Shown here: in pieces, positions 8,765-20,093 of the stretch
How positions within the stretch are numbered: position 1 is the stretch's first letter
How the letters are laid out: every line of letters starts with the position of its first letter
Source of the DNA: Gambelia wislizenii
Taxonomy: Eukaryota > Chordata > Lepidosauria > Squamata > Crotaphytidae
DNA: 64,000 nucleotides
NCBI GenBank assembly: GCA_030847615.1
Contig: JAUMIR010000001.1
Location: forward strand, 263,251,187-263,315,186
Direction of reading: 5' to 3'
Notes under the pieces: generated by a model
Databases searched by the model: none
Told to the model about the DNA's origin: nothing
Seen by the model: the letters and a program-made list of their open reading frames with translations, nothing else
Made by a program: the position numbers and the translations under genes

Positions 8765-9628
8765 CAGCATTCACGGAAACTTCAGTGGGGCCAGAATGCT
8801 GACCGGGGCCAGTTACAGGGAACATATAACTCCCTTGTTAAAACAGCTTCGCTGGCTACCGGTTTGTTTCCAGGCACAATTCAAAATGCAGATCATGACC
8901 TAGAAAGCTCTATACAGCTTGGGTCAAAACTACAGTTGTCCCTTCATATTCGCTGGGGTTTGCTTCCAGGCCCCCCTGTGGATACCAAAATCTATGACTA
9001 CTCAAGTCCCATTATATGTAATGACATAGCAAAATGGTGTCCCTTATATAAGATGGCAAATTCAAGGTTGGCTTTTTGGATTATTATTTTTTAAAGAATA
9101 TTTTCAAGCTGTGAATACTTAAATATGTGGATACCAAATCCGTGGATATGGAGGGACAACTGTATTTGAAAGACCATATTGCCCAATAAGAACCTGCCAG
9201 AATTTTAAGATCATCAGGGGAAGGCTTTCTCTCAGTCCTGCCACCATCACAGGCTCGCTTGGTGAGGATGTGAGAGAAAGCCGTCTCAGTGGCTGCTCCC
9301 GCCCTCTGGAACGCCCTTCCACAGGAAACTAGGCTGGCCTTCTCCTGCTTTCCTTTCATTGGCAGGCAAAGACATTTTTATTCCAGCAGGTGTTTAATTT
9401 GTTGCTGTGGGCACAGAGGCTTTTATTGGGATGGGCTTTTATTGTTTTTATCCTTTTAATTTTTATATGTTTTATGTGTAATTTTAAATTATCAGGATTC
9501 TAACTGTTTTTAATTGTTTCTAATTTTTAATTGTTGTATTTTTAATTGTATTTTATGTGTTGTGAGCCACCATGGATCCCATTCTGGGAGAAAGTCAGCA
9601 TATAAAGCAAATAAATAAATAAATAAAT
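8765..9628 (+). mobile_element. L2 LINE 3' fragment (interrupted)
   Basis: Outside the inserted MITE the plus strand reads as a decayed L2 RT tail: a LRWLPVCFQAQF-like stretch at about 8850-8885, then after the insertion DHIAQ, SGEGFLSVLPPSQ and WNALPQETRLAF near 9170-9340. The 3'UTR follows and ends GTTGTGAGCCACCATG... with an (AAAT)n tail at 9603-9628, as in L2 3' ends. Several stops and shifts make it a pseudogene copy. Confidence 0.75.
8931..9164. mobile_element. Tigger-like (TcMar) MITE
   Basis: The 234-bp element has ends TACAGTTGTCCCTTCATATT and ATATGGAGGGACAACTGTA, which are inverted copies, and is flanked by TA. It interrupts the L2 between the CAGCTTGGGTC and GAAAGACCATATTGCCC segments, which are contiguous in L2. 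An inverted partial relative is at 63276. Confidence 0.85.
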
Positions 9629-9639
9629 AATAGTGTCAT

Positions 9640-10020
9640 AGTCTGGTCAATTATAATCATGGGAGTATCAGTAACTAAAATGTACACATGTCAAGTTTAA
9701 GGAGGGTTGCACAGCCAATAAAATACTGTTAGTTTATTGCTTTCTCCAATTCCACTCATTTCTTTGCTTACAAAAAGAAACTCTGTGTTAAGTATTCAAA
9801 TCTTCTTTCCAGGATCAGTTCTTTGTTTGAAAAACTTTGCCTCAGCAGTTTACAATGGAGAGGGAGGAGAGAAGAAAAAGAAGAAAAACCCTACATAAGG
9901 AAAAAATGAAATTTTAGGTGGGTGTTCATTTTCATGTTCTGGGCACTTTTTGGTTGGTTGGTTGGTTGTCTAAACTGTAAATAGTGTAAACAACAGAGTC
10001 TAGTCTTTCATTATCTTAAA
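9640..10020. other. Unassigned sequence with (GGTT)n
   Basis: No gene or RNA was seen. A short TTGG/GGTT tandem lies at 9951-9967. Confidence 0.4.
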
Positions 10021-10380
10021 GTAGGGGTGGGAAACTGTGGAAGGCTAGGAGACCTTGGAGGGCCACACACTCCCACCACATCCACTCCAAATAATTTCAA
10101 ATTTATTTGGTTCCTAAATTCCCCAGGGGGCATGGGGGCGTTTTTGTCATATTTAGAGGCCTTTCTGAACAAGAAGTCTACAGAAGTCATTTCATTATCT
10201 AGAAGCCTGTTCACTTTCTGTTTAGGAATAAAGGATCTTTTGGTTCTAAATTGCCCGGGGTGGTGGTGGTGATGTAATGGAAGTGCTCCCCATGTCCCCT
10301 CAAGGGTATTTGGGGGCATTTATTTTTATTTATTTTTTTTACTCCTTGGGGGCCTGGGAAGTTGCAAATTATATCTGACT
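10021..10380 (+). repeat. Dispersed 0.4-kb repeat, copy 1 (GAAACTGTGGAAGGCTAG)
   Basis: It shares its start (GGGAAACTGTGGAAGGCTAG), a CTTGGAGGGCC block, an AGAAGTCATTTC block and a GGCATTTA..TTTTTATT end with 11525-11905 in the same orientation. It is probably a non-autonomous DNA transposon, but clear TIRs were not identified. Confidence 0.55.
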
Positions 10381-11520
10381 TCTAGCACAAGCTTTCATAG
10401 GCTGAACACAACAATGACAACAACAGCAGCAGCAACAACAACAAACCATGAAAGCTTTTGCCCAAAAAACCTGGCTAGTCTTTAAGGTGTTACTAGATCA
10501 GGCATGAATAAATTGTGGCATTCAGGCTACATGTGTATTCCACTGATGTCTTTGTATGTGTCTCGAGCTCTAGCTTCATGGAGCATTAAACTTCTATTGC
10601 CCTCTCCATTTTCAACATGTGACAGAAATCTGAATCACAACAACTTTGCTACCATATCCCTGCATGGCAGCCTCAGTCTTTCTACCCACTTAAGCCACAA
10701 TTGTCACTGTTTATTTATTTATTTTAAAAATGAACTACTCAAAGCTAAATGAGTTGTGGATTGCAAGCTTAGCATCAGTGATCTATGAAACAAAAAAATA
10801 CATTTCCATCAAACATTATAGCAAAGATAATACAAATGATATGACAGCTTAGAGTCACAGCAAGCTAATTACCAACACATCACTATAACCGTAAGTGAAT
10901 AGTGAAATATACTTTTAAGAAAGATTATGTGCTAATTGATGACTACTCAGGAAAGCGAGCAACTAATTGAACTGGCTTGAGCCAACTATAAAACATTCAC
11001 TATTTATATATATATAAAAAAGGCGACATTTCAAATTACTGTTACATTGTCAATGTTGCCTTTTTAGTGGTGAAACGTGCATATCAGGCTCCTGCCAACT
11101 CCATTAGTCACTCATTTTCATGAGCTGCTCCCAATTAACACCACAGTTTTTAAAAGAAATATCCCACCAACCAATTAACAAAGTGTAATATGGGTAATTA
11201 TGGCCAAGTTTTGCCAGCAACTTAGATCTCTTCTGTAAAGGGAAGAGGAATTATTCATTTCCATTGAAGTTAAAGGGTTTGAAGAATTTTCTAATCTTAC
11301 ATATTTCTGTAAAATGTTTGATTTTTGTGTGTGTGTGGAGGAATAGAATACATTTTGAAGATGGAGCTGAAATAATCTTCTTAGTGCTATGGCTTCAGTC
11401 CCTATGTTTCCTTTTGCAAGATTTGCAGACAGATCCATTTTTCTCATCTGCAGCCCAGCCAGCTAAACAAATTCAACCAATGTACAAATTCATTCCCTGG
11501 TATATCCAGTTTGTCTAATT
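10381..11520. other. Unassigned AT-rich sequence; candidate conserved noncoding DNA at 10.85-11.16 kb
   Basis: A CAA/CAG-rich microsatellite lies at 10410-10446. From 10850 to 11160 there is non-repetitive AT-rich sequence with several TAATTA/TAATTG core motifs. That composition is common in developmental enhancers but is not proof of function. Confidence 0.25.
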
Positions 11521-11524
11521 CTTA

Positions 11525-11905
11525 GGTGGGCAACTGTGGAAGGCTAGGGGGCTGCATTAGTCCTACAGGAGACTTTGGAGGGCCTGACCACCCACTGCAT
11601 CCACCACAAAATTAGCATTTTTTACCATACTTTTAGCCCTCCTGGGTCATTTTAGGCCCAGGAAAAACCTCTTTTAACAACAGGAAGTAAGCAGAAGTCA
11701 TTTCCTGTTAACTTCCTGCTTTTTAAAAGGCATCTCCTGGGCCTAAATTGGTTCTGGAGGTTAAAAAATGTGGCAAAAAGTGCCTCCCACACCCACTAGA
11801 GGCATTTAGGGATAACTTTTTTTTATCCATATAGTTCTTGTGGCCACAAAAATGGCCTCGGGAGGTTCACTCAGCCTACGGGTCATACTTTTGTCCACCT
11901 TGGAT
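11525..11905 (+). repeat. Dispersed 0.4-kb repeat, copy 2
   Basis: Same family as 10021-10380, starting GGGCAACTGTGGAAGGCTAG. It has the same internal order but carries an inverted pair AACAGGAAGTAAGCAG / TTAACTTCCTG in the middle. Confidence 0.55.
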
Positions 11906-12368
11906 CTAATTTTTTCTAAACATCAGGTATCCACTGAAACCACCTTTGTGTGAGAACTGGAGATCAATTGCTAATCAGTAATAGCAAAACCAGGTAAGTT
12001 ACTTTTTAAAAGTAATCAGTTATCATTCCAAGCACCTAAATTAATTATTTCACCATTACATTTAAAAGTAAGACTCTTTGCTTGGTTGTTTTTCAAAAAT
12101 AGCCCGAATATACTTTTAGTTACTTTTAAAAAATCTGACTATCATTAGCCACTGGCCTATCATACAAAACATGCTCTCTTCCTATTCAACTTGTTATCGC
12201 TTCAGCCCTCACATGAGCGCACATGAGTACATGAAGCAACAGAAGCAGCAGCCACTACATGAAACATGTGATAGTCTTAATCCAACATTTAGATCACACC
12301 TCAGTAATTATAAGAGTAACTAAAAGTTTTAATCTGGAATTCACTAAGGCAGTTATGAATGTGTAACC
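11906..12368. other. Unassigned sequence
   Basis: No feature was supported. Confidence 0.35.
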
Positions 12369-12720
12369 AAGGATTTGTCTACACCAGTCAGAATATGCCA
12401 CCTTTGGCCGGTACCTCCCCCATTACCACAAGGAAACAGGTAAAAATGGTAGCCAGTATCAGTGGGCACCTCTGCCACTGTCATAGGTTGCACTCTCTGA
12501 AGCTGGGAAGGAGGCCCTCAGTGTCTGATCAAGGCTGGTCCCATGCCGGGGGCCTCCTCCTTGGCTTCAGAGTGCAACCAGCAGCAGAGACATCCAGTGA
12601 TACAACCTAGCATGCATGTACAGACTCCTGTGTTCCTATGCCAGATACAACTGGATTGTCCTGCACGATGTGGGTTTTCCCAGGGGTTATTTTGAAACAC
12701 TAACTATACCCAGTGTAACA
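12369..12720. mobile_element. Non-autonomous DNA element, TTTGTCTACACCAG-ended copy
   Basis: The left end GGATTTGTCTACACCAGTCAG matches the left end at 34537. Shared inner blocks are CAGTATCAGTGGGCACCT, GCACTCTCTGAAGC and a GTTTTCCCA..GTTATTTT segment. The right TIR is missing, so the copy is truncated. Confidence 0.55.
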
Positions 12721-13050
12721 TACCTTCAAATTCGCCCCCTCCCTGCCACCAGGCATGTGCCCCCTATGCCTCCCGCCACCAGGTGTGCACCCCCACCCCA
12801 CCCCCACCGCCAGGTACCCTGCCCCACACCAGGCTCATGCACCCCCACGCCCCCCATGCACTCAAGCACATGCTACACACAGCACAGCCCCCATGCTACT
12901 CATACCCCCTCTGCGCCACCATGTTTAGAAAGTACTGAAACTTCCTCATGATCCCACCCCCAGTGTGCTGATTAGTTGCCCAAGAGCTTTGATTGGTTGG
13001 TCAGTTTCCTAAGCAGCCAATCAGCACACTGGAAATGACAACATACCTAA
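12721..13050. other. C-rich low-complexity tract and flank
   Basis: CCACC/CACCCC-rich sequence covers 12735-12920 and has no convincing coding features. AT-rich flank follows. Confidence 0.4.
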
Positions 13051-13055
13051 GAGCA

Positions 13056-13062
13056 ATATATA

Positions 13063-13116
<54 letters not shown>

Positions 13117-13153
13117 TATATATATATGAGAGAGAGGGAGAGAGAGAGAGAGA
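13056..13153. repeat. (TA)n / (GA)n microsatellite
   Basis: TA dinucleotides with TG and CA interruptions run from 13056 to 13127. They are followed by a GA tract with GGGAGA interruptions to 13153. Confidence 0.95.
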
Positions 13154-13179
13154 TTTATACTTACAGAAAAGGATTTAAT

Positions 13180-13655
13180 TAACGGTAGCAAGATTAATTA
13201 TAGCAAGACATTGGAAAATGCAAATAAATGTACACGTGGAGGAGTGGTATAAAGAAGTGTGGAAGATGGCAATAAATGATAAGGTAACATGTAAAATCAA
13301 AGTAAGAAGAGGAAGTTGGAAAGAAAGTGACTGATAAAATTTGGAAAGTATTTGTTAAAAAAGTATTACAGACAAAAGATGGGAGGTTACCTCCATGAGA
13401 AGAAATGAGATTCTGGAAAGATTAGGTAAGGGATAATGGCTCCGGTGAAGGGGAGCACTGAGGTGGGGAGGGGGTAGGGGAATTAATACTTTTGAATAGA
13501 ATTATAGTAAAGAATCTATGTTAACTTTTGAAATTAGTTAATAGAAAAATTGTGATGTTTATAGTAATTTTATGTGTTATAATAACTAAGTATTGATTGG
13601 ATAATATAATGTATGATTATAAAATTAATAAAAATATATTTAAAAAAAAGAGAGA
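13180..13655 (+). pseudogene. L1 LINE ORF2 tail and 3' end
   Basis: The plus strand near 13205-13330 reads HVEEWYKEVWKMAINDKVT, typical of the extreme C-terminus of reptile L1 ORF2, before stops. An AT-rich 3'UTR with AATAAAAATA and an A-rich end follows at 13618-13645. It is 5'-truncated and decayed. Confidence 0.55.
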
Positions 13656-14876
13656 GAGAGATTTTAAAGGGCTTTCCCCTGGCTTCACCTTGGATGGGCT
13701 GGGAGTCACTACAATAGTTACATAGCTGGTAGAGAATTCCACAAAAGGAGTGGTGTTATCTCTTATTAAGTTAAAATTGTAAAGTTCAGTGCTTATACCT
13801 AAGTTACTAAAAAATAATAATAATAATTTCAAGGAACTAGTTATTTATAACTGATTTGATCCAAACTCTGGAACACTGAACCAGACCCAACAGACAGACT
13901 CAATAGCATGACCCAGTAAAAAGCAGCCTGCTGGTTTACAAATCAGGGAAGTTGTATTTGTGAGTTCTTGGAGAAGGGAGATGTAAACAAAACCCTAAAA
14001 ACTGAAGTAGCTAAGGTATAGCTCACACATTTTTTTTTCTGATTCACTTATTTTATTTTTATTTCACCCTGTATCACTCAGTAACACTGAATGCAAACAT
14101 GTTAAAGGTATGAATGTATTAGTGGATGAATATATTTATTTACATTAGAACGGATGACTATAGATATTTACACACGAAAAATGACAGTCCCACAGAAATG
14201 TTATGGGTTTTTTTTAAATGTTTGTTTTAAAAAATATATAGACAATCAGAAAATGTAGATGTGATTGTTACCATCCATGCAGCATGTTGGGAAAATGTGG
14301 GAGTTTCCAGACAATCACAAAACTCATCTGAGATTATCAGCATTCATGTATAAACTTTTTTTTTTTTTTTTTAGTTTTATGTTTGTGCATGTGTATGTGA
14401 TACTTCAGTGAGTGCAGGCTTTTGATATTCAATATTTAACAAGAAAGTTCTAGTTTTCAGAATTATTTTCCATTAACAGCATGGTCCTATATCTGTCTTT
14501 TCAAAAATTAATCTCTTTTACTCCAATGTAATTTGTGCTAGCTTGATGGGGTAATGGAACAGAGATGCAAAGTATTTTTACAGATGTTCTCATCCTCAAC
14601 AAGAGAGAGTGTCTGGACACACTGAGAAAATAGTCACATTTTTAAAATTATTATTTTGAGATTTTGGGCCAAAAAAAGTTTGTGCAAAATCCTTGTTTTT
14701 GTGCAAAACTCAAATTTTTGGACAAAACTGATACTTTCTTTACAATGCCAAAAACTTAAAATATGCAAGCTCTTGTAATATTGCCTAACAGATGTAAAAG
14801 TTTTAAAATTATTACTGTAGTTCTTTTATTTGAAAATGAAGTAAACAAAGATTTACTTCCCTATTATAGAAGACTT
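13656..14876. other. Unassigned AT-rich sequence
   Basis: A poly(T) run lies at 14357-14373. No gene, RNA or recognisable repeat was supported. Confidence 0.35.
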
Positions 14877-15150
14877 ACCTGGTTGCCACCGCCGGCTTGT
14901 TTGTCAACCTGTCCTGATTGGTTGATTTGAACCGCTCCCAGCCAGTCAAAGGCCTCCCTGGGCCTTGGCTGCTGATTGGCTGGGAGGCAGGACCCTGCTG
15001 CCTTTTGCGGTAGTTTCTACTCTGGTCTGGCAGTTGGGTATAAATTCCCGACTGCTACACTGGACGGGCCAGTGGCTTGTGCCTGTCATTATTTAGGGGA
15101 AGAGGGTGCGGGGATTATATCCGGCCCAGACATGCAATGAGATGTATCCT
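14877..15150 (+). promoter_or_regulatory. CCAAT/TATA-bearing retroelement terminal fragment
   Basis: This GC-rich island contains two GATTGG (inverted CCAAT) boxes at about 14916 and 14974 and a TATAAAT box at about 15040. The downstream end TTATTTAGG...GGGGATTATAT..CCCAGAC..GCAATGA resembles the end of the block at 52876-52925. It looks like a retroelement 5' or terminal repeat, possibly Ngaro, left as a solo fragment. Confidence 0.45.
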
Positions 15151-15395
15151 TTCCTCTGAGGACATCAAGTCATTAAAATACTTAAATGGAAAACAATGGT
15201 TTCAAAATAAGCATGTTTAGACTGTTATCCATGAAGCTTGCCAGGTGCTTTCTCCTCTTAAAGCAGTACATGATCCTTCCTAATATCAGACATTTATGCA
15301 CATATTAAGAATAGAAAAAATTAATAATATCATTGAGCCATGTAATTTTAGAAAACAATGCCTGCACCTCTGTTCTTGAAATATGATATTCATTG

Positions 15396-16067
15396 TACAG
15401 TCATCCCTTCTAATTCATGGCTTTCTAATTTGCAGTTTTGTGAATTCACAGATGCACAAGGCCGTGGGGAGGGGTGAGTGGTTTTCAGCTCCCCCCCCCC
15501 GGCAGGAAGGAAAGCTGACCACATGTGCGGCGAGTGCTGCGAGTGTGGTCAGTTTTCCTTCCCTGTTGGGAAAAAAGCCGAGGCCACAGGGAGGGGTGTG
15601 GGTGGTTTTCAGCTCCCCACACACACACATGGGGAAGAAAAGCCAACCAAACCTGAGCTGGCAGGCTTACTGAGCAGCTTGGCCAGTGAGGAGGTGAGTC
15701 ACCCTCTCCCCAAACAAGCCGCTCAAGACCCGAGCCTGCAGGCTTTCCGAGCGGGTTGGCCAGGGAGAAGGCGAGTCACCAACTCCCCATCCAAGCCACT
15801 CGCGGGCTGAGCTGGCAGGCTTTCCAAGAGGCTTGACCGGGGAGGAGGTGAATTGCCACCTCCCCGGCCAATCCACTCGAGGTCCGAGCCAGTGGGCTTT
15901 CTGAGAGGCTTGACTGGGGAGGAGGCGAGTCACTACCTCCCCAGCCAAGCCACTCAACGCCTGAGTGGCATGGTGGCAGTGAAGGGGCGAGTAATTGCAG
16001 TTTTTTTTTTTCATTTTTGCAGGAGTCTTCTACCTGTAACACCCACGAAAATGAAGGGACAACTGTA
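15396..16067. mobile_element. 672-bp Tigger-like non-autonomous element with 77-bp tandem units
   Basis: Ends TACAGTCATCCCTTCTAATT and the inverse of AAAATGAAGGGACAACTGTA match each other and the MITE at 8931. TA flanks both sides. The interior is GC-rich: two direct copies of GTGGTTTTCAGCTCCC at about 15478 and 15602, then four tandem 77-bp units starting at 15655, 15732, 15809 and 15886. Open frames in this part are repeat-driven and not considered genes. Confidence 0.8.
15655..15962. repeat. 4 x 77-bp tandem repeat inside the Tigger-like element
   Basis: Each unit starts GAGC(T/C)(G/A) and contains GGCTTTC.GAG, a GGGGAGGAGG.GAGTCAC block and CCAAGCCACTC. The spacing between starts is exactly 77 in all three intervals. 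Confidence 0.8.
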
Positions 16068-16074
16068 CCTGATT

Positions 16075-19000
16075 CCATCTCTATTTATGTGACTTCCCTT
16101 TATTTCTTTAATTCCCACAGTGAGATTCTACATTAAATCTCTTTAAGCTTAGCCAGACAATGCACAATCATGAATACCCTACATAGCATTTCCAAACTCC
16201 CTGCAGTTTGCTGTGATGTGCCTTTATTTCATATATTGAATTTCCTCTTTTTCCTTGTGATTGCAGTGTAACAACAACAGTTAGGAGAGAGCCAATCTCC
16301 TTAATAGGCTGTTTGCAATTTGGCTGTGTTTTAATTAAGATTGATTATTTCTTTGATTTTGAAGAAGCAAGGGTTAATTTTGCTCAAGACACAACTAAAG
16401 CTAAATATGTTTATTTTTAATTAACTTTTTTTTCCAGATCATTACATAGCAAATAATGGTGAATTGTGGGCTCTCCGTGTATGCTCGGAAAACAGATTAA
16501 ACTGTGAGACCATCCATTATTTCAACATTTTAAATGAAATCAACGTGTGTGATGAGATTGCGCTTTTCCAATGAAAAGCCTCTGGGTTTGAATGGGATTT
16601 TTTTTTTCCCCACGTAAGAAATATGAACAGGTTTATGCACCATGTCAAATACCATCATCATGTGGGGAGTTCTGCTTCAAAAATAATGCAGGCCTCTAGA
16701 GGTTCAACCAGTTGTATCCTCTTTTGAGGTCAATGCTGTTCCATTTACCCAGCAAGTTGTACAGCCAACTGCTTGTTTTAAAGACAAGTCTTCTTTTAAA
16801 AGCTATGCATTTATACTGAGGCTGGGAAGACCATGCAATAATGTCTGCTATAAGCAACATTTTCCCCCATATAACCTCATACTTAGAAAATATCCCATGG
16901 GTATATAATGTGCACGTTACCTGAATGACTCGGAATGATACCAGAAGTCAGCTAATGTTAGAAACATCTGCTACTCCTCTGACTTTCTTCACATAGCCAA
17001 TGTGTGCATTATTCTAACAGGGAGGCAAGTCACACAAGTGTGTGTGTGTGTGTATGTGTGTGTGTGTGTATGATTAACAAACAGAACTGAAAAATATAAC
17101 ATGAACAAACTGTTTCAGCTTCTGCCATCTTCTGTTAATAAAGATGAATCTGAGCTGCATAGTAGGTGGCAGTTTACTCTGTTTCTAGCATTCTTTAATG
17201 GATGATGGTCTTATCTTCTAAGCTGAGCTGAGTCTGTGATATTCTCAGCTGAATGAATACATTATAATGTAACTATTCTTTATGTATTTATATCTACAAA
17301 TGGTTTGTTCTCATATAGGCTTCTGTACATGAAAAGTAGGGCAAATCCATTCCATTCTGACATAATTGCTCAAAGATATCTTTCTGTCAAGAAACAGGGC
17401 TGAAACATAAAAGCAATTAATACCTCTTCTGACATATGGATTACATTGGACCAAGGGAAGTATTGTTCAGCCACTCTGGGTTTTTATCCCAACTTTAATG
17501 GGACTATTCATAGTGCTGAATCCTATTTCCCAAATATATTCCATACTTTGGATAGTTCCTTTAAAGATGAGATTTTTAAAAACATCTTTACAGCAACCAT
17601 AGCAAACAGAACACTAAAACAGGAGAGTAGGAAAAAGATGAGCTCTGGTTTGGGGGCAAGAGGTAGATATAAATAAGAAGCAAGGTGCCAAGGCCGAGTA
17701 GGAGTTGTTGAGGAAAAGTAGTTGTTTATATCCTGCATTTCTTTCATGAGGTAATTCAAGACAGTATCCATAAGAGTCTTAGGCATCCCCAGACCCAGGC
17801 CCTATGAAGGCACAAAGCTGAGCAGCTTTCAACAAAATGGATACATCATGGGCCTTCACTCTGCCTTGCCATCATGATGGTGACAGTGATTATGGTAGTT
17901 GGGTTGGATCCATTATTATATGATTTGACATCTGCTTGTACAGTGGAGCTTTCATGCCCCTCCTCCCCACCACAATTCCTGAAAAAGGTTCACTGAAGTT
18001 CAGGAGATCAATCACAAAAAATATCAGGCCTGACTCATGGATTCTGCAACTGTCTGAAGTATGCAGCAAGGAGGAGGGGAGGAAGCAAGTGCAGAGCTTT
18101 GTATCTATCCCATTGCTACCTCTACTAGTAGTAATACTAATACTATTCAATCTAGGATCCTGGAGCACTATCAAAAGCATAGGACACAATAGGAAGTATT
18201 ACCGAAGGAGTCCCAGTCACCTTGTTCAGATATCAGTCTAACATTTCCATTCAATTTAGCTTCTAGTTCTTCCACTGAAATGAGCTCAAAAGCCACAAAG
18301 GGACATGCAATTTACCCAAAATTTGAGCAATACTTTTGTCTAATCATATCAACAGCTGTCTCCTAACATTTCACCATGGAATGATGAATCCATTTAGACA
18401 AGGCAGGAGGGAGGGCTACACATTTACAAATGGCAAATTCAATGTGACCATCAGGCAATCCATTAGATAGCCGTAATGCTCACAGCTGGATACTTGCTGA
18501 GAAATGGCATTTGATACCACATTGTTAGCCTTCATATAATGCAATATTTATCATGGCAAGAGAGGAGGGGTGTATTTTTAGCTGCATCTTGAGTAACATA
18601 TCTCCATAGTAACCACTTACTTGTCTTCACTGTTGCTGTTACACGGAGTGTTGTTACATTAATAATATATGCAATGCATCTAACACATTTGGTTGCTGGT
18701 TGGCTTCTAGCCATAGATCCTTTTGTCTATAGTGAAAGGGCTTGCATTGTTTAGGACACAGATACAAACAGTTCATACAGTTTCTAAAAGAAAGTTGTGT
18801 TCACATATGTACCAGTTGTTACTGGAAATTGTATGGTTATGGATGACCGCATTGTGTGGCCCTCAATGTTATTTTAGAATACCATGGAAGACATTGAGAA
18901 AATACAATTAGAGAAGTTAGGAACCTAGCAGAAATGGAGTAATGTTTTTGAGTCTGCATCTATATGGGAGATAACAAAATGACACATATTGGAAATTTCG

Positions 19001-20093
19001 TTTAAAGAACTCTCTCAGACAAACTTGAAGGGAAATAGTAATTTCATTAATAAAACCTAGAAGAATCCCAGATGGCATCTCATATAAGATAGTATAAAAA
19101 ATATTTAAAGGTTGCTGTAAACTAACACAGATTCCTAATTACAGTATTTGGATTTTTAAGTTTAAAAGCAATAAGAAACCCAGTATGTCTCCTTTTAAGA
19201 AGTATAGTACAAAGGAAAGGAAGGTAGGTAGGTAGGTTGGTTTGCTGAAAGGAAGGTTGGAAGGAAAAAGGTTGGTTGGTTGGTTGATTTTTGGATAGCA
19301 TACAAGTACTAATTTTATCACCAAAATTTCAAACTTAAATGAATTTAAATAAAATTTAGGTTGGTTGTCTCAGATTCAAATTCCATAATTTTCAACTAAA
19401 AAAAAAATATTCCAAAAATTGTTCAGGATATACATCTAAAAAATCTCATGTTTCTAGACAACTCAGTTGTTGGGACAGAATTAGCTGCTTTGGTCCAGCT
19501 TTGGTCATATATAAAAGATGGATTGTTAGTTGTGCTATTCAGATGTGTGTCCCATTGAAAGGAATGGTGTGTCCATATGTAGTGTCCACCATCAAATGCA
19601 GTTGTAATACTCTAATCTACCGTATTACAGTATATATTAAACTTCATCTTGAATTCCTTTACTTAACTCCCAAGTATCACTCTGAAAATCACCACATAAA
19701 ATGACCTAGGCTTGAGAAGGTGAGTGTCAAATTCCACAATGCATTAAGCAAGTATAGTGATGCACAAGTCTCCTCTTTTAACTTACAAGTAAGCAGTCAC
19801 AACCATTGTCCAGATTGGACGAGGGTACATGCGTGAGAAGGTTTAAACTCTCCTCCATAAGTTTTGCATTTTAAAATCTTCTCCCCCCCTCCAAAAAAAG
19901 AGATTTTTAATGGAAGAAGGAAAGGAAATAGGAGGTTTAAATGCACCTAACTTACAAATCGATTATTATGCATGTGGCCTGAGTTAGATAAAGAACTGGA
20001 TACTTCTCAAAGATTTTTTTAAAAAATGTTGATACTAGAAGGAGCAGTTCTGACTCACGGCTGGCGTGGCTACCTATGGTTTGAAAAATGGGA
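16075..20093. other. Unassigned sequence, mostly non-repetitive to the eye
   Basis: A TG microsatellite lies at 17038-17071, and GGTA/GGTT-rich tracts lie at 19222-19288. The 16230-16560 stretch is unusually free of repeats, AT-rich and dotted with TTAATTAA, TAATTA and TGATTTATT-like motifs. No exon with splice signals was supported, and all open frames are short. Confidence 0.3.

Noticed and set aside
12616..12951. 111-codon Pro/His-rich frame
   Set aside because: It arises from a CCACC-rich low-complexity tract.
13056..13153. Possible Z-DNA or functional alternating tract
   Set aside because: It is an ordinary TA/GA microsatellite; no further evidence for a role.
15655..15962. Possible CRISPR-like array from regular repeats
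   Set aside because: The units are contiguous 77-bp tandem repeats without unique spacers, in a eukaryotic transposon.
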